The notes beneath the pieces are model-generated. The model saw nothing but the letters and a program-made list of their open reading frames with translations, was not told the DNA's origin and searched no databases. Below, in pieces: positions 1-5,558 of a DNA stretch of 6,574 nt. This DNA is from Sulfurovum sp. (GTDB taxonomy: Bacteria > Campylobacterota > Campylobacteria > Campylobacterales > Sulfurovaceae), in contig WGDG01000101.1 of the NCBI GenBank assembly GCA_015493425.1, positions 1 through 6,574 of the forward strand, given 5' to 3'. The number at the start of each line of letters is the position of its first letter. The stretch's first letter is position 1. The translations under genes and the position numbers were made by a program.

Positions 1-75
1 GAACTACGTTTTGAGAATGACTTTTTTGATGCAGTTGAAATATTGTCAGCTTGTGAATACTTAAACGATTTATAA
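1..75 (+). CDS. C-terminal end of an unidentified protein (5' end outside window)
   Basis: Frame 1 is open from the first base and ends with TAA at 73-75, giving 24 residues that begin ELRFENDFFDAV and end CEYLNDL. The other two forward frames stop as well, but only this one gives a mixed hydrophobic/acidic peptide of the kind expected at a protein C-terminus. The fragment is too short to name a family. It lies on the same strand as the abi gene about 335 bases downstream, so it may belong to the same accessory block, but no clear terminator separates the two. It could also be chance open frame. Confidence 0.45.
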   Translation, partial: ELRFENDFFDAVEILSACEYLNDL

Positions 76-103
76 GATGTTTCTAAGAGCTTCTTTGCTG
101 AGA

Positions 104-137
104 AAATATTTCAATTGGAAGTGAATAAATATTTCAA
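104..137. repeat. 11-bp direct repeat AAATATTTCAA, two copies
   Basis: AAATATTTCAA occurs at 104-114 and again at 127-137, a 23-base period (about two helical turns). Each copy contains the palindrome AAATATTT. Two copies on the same face of the helix could be a regulator site ahead of the promoters for the abi leader. In such AT-rich DNA a chance origin is also possible. Confidence 0.35.
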
Positions 138-176
138 CCCATTTTCACCAAACCTCTGCTATATTTAAGTGAATAA
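119..176. repeat. 10-bp direct repeat AAGTGAATAA, two copies
   Basis: AAGTGAATAA is found at 119-128 and at 167-176, 48 bases apart, interleaved with the AAATATTTCAA repeat. The second copy lies at the expected start of a transcript from the TATATT element at 160-165. No function can be assigned. The stretch 76-193 holds nothing else that can be supported. Confidence 0.3.
157..165 (+). promoter_or_regulatory. Possible extended -10 promoter (TGCTATATT)
   Basis: TG at 157-158, one spacer base and TATATT at 160-165 form an extended -10 element; transcription would begin near 171-173. No good -35 hexamer sits 17 bases upstream, only T-rich DNA. Campylobacter and Helicobacter RpoD promoters commonly look like this. 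If active, it would make a longer leader ahead of the abi gene than the promoter at 261-289. Single hexamer matches in AT-rich DNA are weak evidence. Confidence 0.3.
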
Positions 177-260
177 CGAAGAGTGAAGAGTTAGTGTATG
201 CATTGCAGGCAGCACATCAAAAGAAGGAAAAAAGTGACAGATACAAAAATATCCCAACCA

Positions 261-289
261 TTGACGTTACCGGTGCACTACGCTATAAT
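261..289 (+). promoter_or_regulatory. Near-consensus sigma70 promoter for the abi leader
   Basis: TTGACG (261-266) and TATAAT (284-289) are separated by exactly 17 bases, so 11 of 12 hexamer positions match the sigma70 consensus. The start site should fall near 295-297. The spacer contains the overlapping palindromes ACCGGT (269-274) and GTGCAC (273-278), a conceivable repressor site. The predicted transcript has about 113 bases of leader before the abi ATG at 410. So strong a -35 is unusual for the Campylobacterota, where -35 boxes are typically weak, and may reflect acquired DNA. Confidence 0.65.
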
Positions 290-300
290 ACATGCAACAT

Positions 301-338
301 ACTCCTTCCACCTCTTAACAATGTGCCAACGAAGGAGT
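301..338 (+). promoter_or_regulatory. Inverted repeat that could sequester a Shine-Dalgarno
   Basis: ACTCCTTC (301-308) is perfectly complementary to GAAGGAGT (331-338), an 8-bp stem with a 22-base loop. CAC 309-311 and GTG 323-325 could add three inner pairs. The 3' arm is itself a strong ribosome binding site (GAAGGAG 331-337), 9 bases before an ATG at 347. The 5' arm would lie a few bases from the 5' end of the transcript made from the 261-289 promoter. Folding would hide the ribosome binding site, so a cis translational switch or a structural element of a non-coding RNA is plausible. Both ideas are inference; only the complementarity is seen. Confidence 0.4.
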
Positions 339-346
339 GCTTCTAC

Positions 347-409
347 ATGATTTCTCCCCACTTCACCAAAACACATTCCAAGCCGAATATAAATACAAGA
401 GCAATATAG
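347..409 (+). CDS. Possible 20-aa leader peptide coupled to the abi gene
   Basis: ATG at 347 is preceded by GAAGGAG (331-337) and opens 20 codons (MISPHFTKTH and ten more) ending in TAG at 407-409. The next base begins the ATG of the abi protein, in the same frame. Zero-distance stop/start junctions favour re-initiation, so translation of this mini-ORF could feed ribosomes to abi, whose own Shine-Dalgarno (AAGAG 397-401) is weak. A still shorter frame, ATG 321 to TGA 350 (nine codons, with CGA AGG arginines), overlaps this start by ATGA. The same frame stays open back to a GTG at 194, but that part has no ribosome binding site and spans the promoter. The reading could equally be chance inside a non-coding RNA. 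Confidence 0.3.
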   Translation: MISPHFTKTHSKPNINTRAI

Positions 410-1456
410 ATGGCACAGTATAACTATCATAGACAAAGCATAGCAAGTTACCTGCAAAGACTCTATAATGACGGGCTGAAAAAGAGTATCTATTTAAATG
501 ATACTCAAGTGCAAATCTTGCTTGAACGGATTGGTATATTTAAGTTCAAAGGGTACCTGTATGCGTTTAAACCGCACATTCAGGACTATAGTATTGATGA
601 GGTATTTGTGCTTTTTTTCTTCGATAAATATCTCAGTCGTCTTTTGATGGATATGACGTCCAGCATCGAAACCAAACTCAAGTCAGCACTCATTGAGTCA
701 TCTTATAAACAACTCAACTCTTTGCCGCGTACACATCCGCTCAAAGACAACCCATTTTTTTATTTGATCCAAAGTTGTTATGTAAATCCGAACCCCAAGC
801 TTATTGGACCATCAGTGAATAACTGGAAGAATATGCTACCTATGGCAACAGTATCCGAGAGGTATATTCATTATGGGCGCTATTACCAGAGCCAATATGA
901 TTTTGCTTCCAATAAGGTGAAGTATCTGGATTCATTGGCTACAATTCCTCTTCAAGATTCTATTAACTATCCCCCGTTTCATTACTTTGTTGAAGGATCT
1001 GTTTTGGGAACAATAATCTATCTAATAAAGCATTTGCAGATCAACAATGTTTCTATTATGCCACATGTTGCCCGAAAGTTTGGTATTGCAAACCCCCGTA
1101 TTGATTTTATTCCATATCTGGAACGACTTAATGAAGTACGTAACCGTGCAGCTCATCGGGAGAGGCTTTTTAACCGTAGTTATAGAAGTGTTACACGGTT
1201 GGGGAAATATCGCAAATTGAGTCAAGGAATACGGGATCATGGATTTATGGATGTTTACCTGTTTCTCTCTTTCATGATGGATTTGATAGACAATTATGCG
1301 GATTTTCAGCAATTTAAACATGAAGAGATCGAGAGGCTTTTTGAAGATTTCGTAGAGGATTATTATATCCAGAAAGATTCAATGTATTTAACGAAGAAGT
1401 TTAAGAAAGATTTGTGTGAAAAAATGAGAAACTTTATATTGAGAGGAATGCAATAA
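410..1456 (+). CDS. Abi_2 (AbiD/AbiF-like) HEPN abortive-infection protein
   Basis: This 348-aa protein has the layout of the Abi_2 family (Abi-like, AbiD/AbiF group), putative HEPN RNases used in phage defence. Seen in order: an N-terminal helix with YLQRLYNDGL (14-23); the family's GY segment IGIFKFKGYLYAFKP (41-55); a helical block FFFDKYLSRLLMDM.SSIETKL (69-90) with D72 and E87; the PPFHYFVEGSVLG segment (188-200), matching the usual 'PIW..E.LSFG'; and the signature VRNRAAHRERLFNR (243-256). In that signature R244-N-R-A-A-H249 is the HEPN R-x4-H RNase motif. The tail 257-348 is lysine- and aromatic-rich and longer than in many relatives. No signal peptide or membrane segment is seen, so the protein should be cytosolic. 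A typical role is RNA cleavage on phage infection, causing dormancy; the target is unknown here. The start is ATG 410, directly after the TAG of the mini-ORF, with AAGAG 8 bases upstream. Codon use is AT-rich (line 421-480 is 38% GC by hand count) compared with dnaE, consistent with transfer. Family assignment is strong; activity is inferred. Confidence 0.85.
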   Translation: MAQYNYHRQSIASYLQRLYNDGLKKSIYLNDTQVQILLERIGIFKFKGYLYAFKPHIQDYSIDEVFVLFFFDKYLSRLLMDMTSSIETKLKSALIESSYKQLNSLPRTHPLKDNPFFYLIQSCYVNPNPKLIGPSVNNWKNMLPMATVSERYIHYGRYYQSQYDFASNKVKYLDSLATIPLQDSINYPPFHYFVEGSVLGTIIYLIKHLQINNVSIMPHVARKFGIANPRIDFIPYLERLNEVRNRAAHRERLFNRSYRSVTRLGKYRKLSQGIRDHGFMDVYLFLSFMMDLIDNYADFQQFKHEEIERLFEDFVEDYYIQKDSMYLTKKFKKDLCEKMRNFILRGMQ

Positions 1457-1460
1457 AAAA

Positions 1461-1506
1461 GCCAAGCATACATCAAAAGCGTAATGCTTTTGAGTAGTGG
1501 CTTGGC
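1461..1506. terminator. Interrupted hairpin after abi, probable transcription terminator
   Basis: GCCAAGC (1461-1467) pairs with GCTTGGC (1500-1506) and TCAAAAGC (1473-1480) with GCTTTTGA (1486-1493), with TAC/GTA (1469-1471/1494-1496) between them. This gives about 18 pairs closed by the 5-base loop GTAAT. It begins four bases after the abi stop codon, where a terminator is expected. On the plus strand it is followed only by GTTTGTG, a poor U-tract. On the minus strand it is followed by TTTTTTATTG, an excellent one. It therefore reads best as a minus-strand or bidirectional terminator, or as an mRNA 3'-end stabiliser for abi. Confidence 0.65.
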
Positions 1507-1529
1507 GTTTGTGACGTTGCAATTATAAC
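1502..1529 (+). promoter_or_regulatory. Probable dnaE promoter
   Basis: TTGGCG (1502-1507) and TATAAC (1524-1529) are separated by 16 bases, with a start site predicted near 1536, about 34 bases before the dnaE ATG. The -35 hexamer shares TTGGC with the 3' arm of the preceding hairpin, so terminator and promoter physically overlap. No better candidate lies between abi and dnaE, and dnaE should need its own expression independent of an accessory defence gene. Confidence 0.45.
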
Positions 1530-1569
1530 ATGAGAAGATTAACCAAGCTTAAATACCTAAGGAAAAACG

Positions 1570-4500
1570 ATGTCCCAAGAGCCAAATAAAAAACCCCAAT
1601 TCACCCACCTCCACCTCCACACCGAGTATTCGCTGCTTGATGGTGCCAACAAGATCAAGGCACTTGCCAAAAAGGTCAAGGAGCTTGGGATGACCTCGGT
1701 GGCGATGACTGATCATGGCAATATGTTTGGTACTATTGACTTCTACAACACCATGCGAAAAGAGGGCATCAAACCTATCATCGGGATGGAAGCTTATGTG
1801 CACAACCAGCCGGAACTGGGTGACAAGTCGGTGCGTCAGCGGTTTCACCTCTGTCTTTATGCCAAGAATGAAACGGGGTACAAAAACCTCATGTTTCTCT
1901 CCTCCAAAGCCTACATCGAAGGATTTTACTACTACCCGCGTATCAACTGGGATCTGCTTAAGGATCATGCGGAAGGGCTCATTTGTTCTTCGGCGTGTCT
2001 GCAAGGCGAGGTCAACTGGCAACTGAACCTCTCTGAGCGCAATGTCAAGTTCGGTGCGAAGGGATATGAGGAAGCCAAACGGGTAGCGCTGAAGTACAAA
2101 GAGGTTTTTGGCGATGACTTCTACCTTGAGATCATGCGGCATGGCATTGGCGATCAGCACCGCATTGACAAGCAGATATTGCAGCTAAGCCAAGAGACAG
2201 GCATCAAAGTGGTTGCAACTAATGACACCCACTATACCAACCCCGAAGATGCCGATGCACATGAGGCGTTTATGTGTATCGCGATGAACAAACTTTACGA
2301 CGATCCCAACCGTCTGCGCCACTCTGTGCATGAGTTCTATGTCAAATCACCCGAAGAGATGGCAAAGCTCTTTGCCGACATCCCTGAAGCCATCGAAGCA
2401 ACACAGGAGATCGCCGACAAGTGTAACCTTGAGATCAAGCTGGGCAACCCCACGCCGCCAAACTTCAAGTTTGCCAGAGAACGTGCTGCAGACATCGGAC
2501 TGGAGCTGCCTGAGCCGGATAAAGAGTACTCGCTGGAGAATGATAAAACACTCTTCATCGAAGAGTCTCGAAGAGGGCTTGAAGAGCGTCTGAAAATTGT
2601 GCCTGAAGCAAAGCATCAGGAGTACCGTGACAGACTGCAGGTGGAGATTGACATCATCAACAATATGAAATTCCCCGGCTATATGCTCATCGTCTGGGAC
2701 TTTGTCAAGGCTGCGAAGGATATGGGCATACCGGTCGGTCCTGGACGGGGGTCTGCTGCAGGGTCGCTTGTTGCCTATTCGCTCAAGATCACCGACATTG
2801 ACCCGATGCCTTACGGACTGCTCTTTGAACGTTTCCTCAACCCGGAGCGTGTATCGATGCCCGATATCGATATGGACTTCTGCCAGGCTCGCCGTCAGGA
2901 GATACTCGATTATGTCGTGGAGAAGTACGGGCGTGTCAACGTCGCGCAGATCATTACCTTTGGTAAGCTGCTGGCAAAAGGGGTTATTCGGGATGTTGCA
3001 AGGGTGCTTGATATGCCGTACTCCAAAGCCGATGCGATGGCGAAGCTCATCCCGGATGAGCTGGGCATCGATCTGAAGAGTTCGTACGAAAAAGAGCCCA
3101 AGATCAAAGAATTGCTCGATCGTGATCCTCAGGCAAAGCGGGTGTGGGAGTATGCGCTGGCTCTGGAAGGCTTGAACCGGAATGCAGGAACGCATGCTGC
3201 CGGGGTGGTCATTTCCAACGAACCGCTTTGGCAAAAAACACCGCTTTTCAAACCAACAGGGCTTGATACACTTGCGACACAGTACAGCGGGAAGTATGTC
3301 GAGGATGTCGACCTGATCAAATTTGACTTCCTTGGACTCAAGACGCTGACCGTCATTGAAGAGGCACTACAGCTGGTTGAAAAGCGCCATGGCAAGCGGA
3401 TCAACTTCGTTGAAGAAAATATTGAGGACAGGGAGGTGTACGACTACATCTCGACAGGGGAGACGCTCGGACTCTTCCAGATCGAATCTGCCGGGATGCA
3501 GGACTTGGCAAAGAAGCTAAAGCCCTCGGGTTTTGAAGATATCATCGCGATGCTCGCCCTCTACCGTCCGGGGCCCATGGAGTCCGGAATGCTCGATGAC
3601 TTCGTCGAGCGTAAGCACGGGCGTGCGGAGATCACCTATATGTTCCCCGAACTCGAGCCGATCCTCAAGCCTACCTACGGGGTCATCGTCTACCAGGAGC
3701 AGGTCATGCAGATCGTGCAGACCATTGGTGGCTTCAGCCTTGGCGGAGCCGACCTGGTACGTCGTGCGATGGGGAAGAAGATCAAAGAGGAGATGGACAA
3801 GCTTAAAGGGGAGTTTGCCGATGGGGCGCAGAAAAAAGGATTTGACCGTGCCAAAGCGGAAGAGCTCTTCGACCTGATCGTAAAATTCGCCGGATACGGG
3901 TTTAACAAATCCCACTCGGCAGCCTATGCCATGGTCACTTTCTACACCTCCTACCTGAAGTACTACTACCCCACAGAGTTCATGGCGGCGATCCTAACAC
4001 TGGAGAAGAACAATACTGACAAGGTTGTCAAGTATGTTGATGAGCTGAAGCGTATGGGTATCAAACTCCTGCCGCCGGACATTAACCGATCCGGACTCGT
4101 CTTTGAAGCGACCAATATCGATGGTGATGAGGTGGTCATGTTTGGTATGGGTGCGATCAAAGGGGCAGGAGATATTGCGATCAACTCTATTCTTGAGGCA
4201 CGGGCTGAAGCACCGTTCAAAGATTTTTCAGATTTTGTATCCCGTATCGATTCGAGCAAGGTGAATAAAAAGGTCATTGAATCGCTTATTAAAGCAGGAG
4301 CGCTTGACAGTTTTGGGTACAGCCGTAAAGCGATGCTGATGCAGATCGAGGAGATCATCGAAACAGCCAAGAAAGCGGGTGAAGCCAAGAAAATGGCAGT
4401 AGGGTCGCTCTTTGGCGAAGGCGAAGAGATGACCACAGTGAACCTGGAGCTCAAAGAGATGGATGAGTTTGAGGCAATGGAGATACTGGAGATGGAAAAA

Positions 4501-5139
4501 GAGTCACTGGGCTTCTATGTCTCCGGGCATCCGCTCGACAAGTATCGTGAAACACTCGAAGGTATCAACTATACGCTCAGCTCCGAAATAGACGATCTTG
4601 CCGACGGTTCTCAGGCTCTATTCATCGGGAAGATCGAAAGTATTACCGAGAAAATTTCGAAGAAGGGCAACAAGTTCGGTATCGCCAATATTATGGACCT
4701 GCACGGCAACATCGAACTGATGCTTTTTGAGAACCGTCTCAAGGAGCTTGAAGAGGATTTTGATATGACCAAGCCTATTGCTTTCAAGGTCAAGATCACC
4801 AAAGACGGTGACTTTACCCGCATGAATATCCTCAAGATTGAATCACTCAAGGATGCCAAAAAAGAGAAGGTCAAGGTCAAGAAAGAACAGAAGCATACCC
4901 CTGAGCCTGAACAGCCGCCGCTGATTCTTGCTGTCAACCTGATGCCTGATGCCAAAACGGTCGAAGATTTGATGTGTCTGGTAGAGCGTTACCCGGGAAA
5001 ACGTCCGCTTGAACTGCATATCAAGTCCAAACTTGCCGATGTCATTATTGAAAGCAAATACAGGGTGAGCGAACTTATTCTGGAAGAGGCGAAAAATCTT
5101 GGTATTTACAAAGAGGAAGCGCTGGCTGTCGAAAGCTGA
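1570..5139 (+). CDS. dnaE: DNA polymerase III alpha subunit (replicative polymerase)
   Basis: Catalytic subunit of the chromosomal replicase; it extends DNA at the fork together with the beta clamp and clamp loader. The 1189-aa length matches Campylobacterota DnaE. A PHP domain (about 10-290) opens with FTHLHLHTEYSLLDG; all nine expected metal ligands are visible (H15, H17, D24, H49, E74, H93, C143, D219, H221). The polymerase core includes GPGRGSAAGSL (390-400), the catalytic pair in PDIDMDF (D432, D434) and the third aspartate in KFDFLGLKTL (D586), corresponding to E. coli D401, D403 and D555. The fingers follow (YRPGPM, YGVIVYQEQVMQI, FNKSHSAAYA), then the helix-hairpin-helix region with FGMGAIKGAG (858-867), the LGFYVSGHPL motif (980-989), an OB fold (about 1016-1095), and a lysine-rich linker with a small C-terminal domain. 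VGSLF (944-948) sits where the internal beta-clamp motif is expected but lacks the usual leading Q. The start is ATG 1570, supported by AAGGAA at 1559-1564. It is transcribed alone and convergent with the next gene. Every motif is intact, with no frameshift. Confidence 0.98.
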   Translation: MSQEPNKKPQFTHLHLHTEYSLLDGANKIKALAKKVKELGMTSVAMTDHGNMFGTIDFYNTMRKEGIKPIIGMEAYVHNQPELGDKSVRQRFHLCLYAKNETGYKNLMFLSSKAYIEGFYYYPRINWDLLKDHAEGLICSSACLQGEVNWQLNLSERNVKFGAKGYEEAKRVALKYKEVFGDDFYLEIMRHGIGDQHRIDKQILQLSQETGIKVVATNDTHYTNPEDADAHEAFMCIAMNKLYDDPNRLRHSVHEFYVKSPEEMAKLFADIPEAIEATQEIADKCNLEIKLGNPTPPNFKFARERAADIGLELPEPDKEYSLENDKTLFIEESRRGLEERLKIVPEAKHQEYRDRLQVEIDIINNMKFPGYMLIVWDFVKAAKDMGIPVGPGRGSAAGSLVAYSLKITDIDPMPYGLLFERFLNPERVSMPDIDMDFCQARRQEILDYVVEKYGRVNVAQIITFGKLLAKGVIRDVARVLDMPYSKADAMAKLIPDELGIDLKSSYEKEPKIKELLDRDPQAKRVWEYALALEGLNRNAGTHAAGVVISNEPLWQKTPLFKPTGLDTLATQYSGKYVEDVDLIKFDFLGLKTLTVIEEALQLVEKRHGKRINFVEENIEDREVYDYISTGETLGLFQIESAGMQDLAKKLKPSGFEDIIAMLALYRPGPMESGMLDDFVERKHGRAEITYMFPELEPILKPTYGVIVYQEQVMQIVQTIGGFSLGGADLVRRAMGKKIKEEMDKLKGEFADGAQKKGFDRAKAEELFDLIVKFAGYGFNKSHSAAYAMVTFYTSYLKYYYPTEFMAAILTLEKNNTDKVVKYVDELKRMGIKLLPPDINRSGLVFEATNIDGDEVVMFGMGAIKGAGDIAINSILEARAEAPFKDFSDFVSRIDSSKVNKKVIESLIKAGALDSFGYSRKAMLMQIEEIIETAKKAGEAKKMAVGSLFGEGEEMTTVNLELKEMDEFEAMEILEMEKESLGFYVSGHPLDKYRETLEGINYTLSSEIDDLADGSQALFIGKIESITEKISKKGNKFGIANIMDLHGNIELMLFENRLKELEEDFDMTKPIAFKVKITKDGDFTRMNILKIESLKDAKKEKVKVKKEQKHTPEPEQPPLILAVNLMPDAKTVEDLMCLVERYPGKRPLELHIKSKLADVIIESKYRVSELILEEAKNLGIYKEEALAVES

Positions 5140-5152
5140 GTGTATCTCCTGA

Positions 5153-5179
5153 GTTTGAAAGACAGTTGAAGTCTCAAAC
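5153..5179. terminator. Weak hairpin between convergent genes
   Basis: GTTTGA (5153-5158) and GAC (5161-5163) can pair with GTC (5171-5173) and TCAAAC (5174-5179), nine pairs with an AA bulge and the 7-base loop AGTTGAA. It lies in the 53-base gap between the dnaE stop and the stop of the oppositely oriented membrane-protein gene, where a shared terminator is expected. It is AT-rich and neither side has a T-run, so intrinsic termination would be inefficient. No better candidate is present in the gap. Confidence 0.3.
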
Positions 5180-5192
5180 GTGATGTGGTCAA

Positions 5193-5558
5193 CTATCGGT
5201 GCTTGCGCTTTCCGACCGTCTGTTCATGTAAACGTTTTTTAAGCATAAGATCAATAATGGGCTGCTCTCTTTTGTTTGCTTTTTTACAGTGGTTCTCATC
5301 GAAAAAATCTGTAATTTTGATGACAATTTTTGCCCACCGTTTCTCTCTGGCTCGCCATGCATGAGAGGAGAGTGATTCCCATGCATATCCGTTGAAGAGT
5401 GTGGCGTTGACAAAATGGTCCATTGCACGTACTCCCTGCCGTGCCCGGTCAACCTTTCCAAACAGTCCTACAACAACAATGAGAAGATAGCCTGCAACGG
5501 CCATCGGCACAATGGCACACATCAGCAGTGTTCCGGCAAGACGCTCTTTAAGGTTCAT
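5193..5558 (-). CDS. Small single-pass membrane protein, downstream partner of the P450
   Basis: 121 aa, function unknown. Residues 8-33 (AGTLLMCAIVPMAVAGYLLIVVVGLF) are one uninterrupted hydrophobic segment, most likely a membrane anchor rather than a cleaved signal, since no clear cleavage site follows. The remaining ~88 residues are basic and soluble. They contain the block DHFVNATLFNGYAWESLSSH (47-66), several tryptophans (60, 68, 75), and DFFDENHCKKA (84-94) with a His-Cys pair; the tail is rich in K and R. The DxxVN...GYAWESLSSxAW...HC pattern seems vaguely familiar from small phage- or prophage-type hypothetical proteins, but I cannot name a family. The ATG (5558-5556) overlaps the P450 stop by four bases (ATGA), and GAGGAG lies 7 bases upstream inside the P450 gene. 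The two are therefore probably co-transcribed and translationally coupled. From memory, Campylobacter jejuni also has a small membrane-protein gene next to its P450 gene (Cj1410c/Cj1411c); I have not checked homology. Confidence 0.82.
   Translation of the reverse strand: MNLKERLAGTLLMCAIVPMAVAGYLLIVVVGLFGKVDRARQGVRAMDHFVNATLFNGYAWESLSSHAWRAREKRWAKIVIKITDFFDENHCKKANKREQPIIDLMLKKRLHEQTVGKRKHR

Noticed and set aside
194..409. A 71-codon GTG-start frame in front of and in frame with abi
   Set aside because: No ribosome binding site at 194, the promoter at 261-289 lies inside it, and the peptide has no protein-like pattern. Only the last 20 codons from ATG 347 have translation signals.
397..412. 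Stop-codon readthrough fusing the upstream frame to abi across the TAG at 407-409
   Set aside because: The abi ATG directly follows the TAG and the protein then begins like other Abi_2 proteins; no readthrough context is evident.
1457..1530. Integron attC-like recombination site
   Set aside because: The imperfect hairpin suggests one, but the conserved RYYYAAC and GTTRRRY core sites are not at its ends.
1549..2160. 203-codon minus-strand frame over the dnaE start
   Set aside because: Antisense to the conserved PHP domain and the dnaE ribosome site; no recognisable product. I did consider whether the minus-strand T-run at 1460-1455 terminates such a transcript, but there is no other support.
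2347..3234. 295-codon open frame on the minus strand
   Set aside because: It lies wholly inside the catalytic core of dnaE, whose motifs are continuous on the plus strand; the open frame is a by-product of dnaE codon bias.
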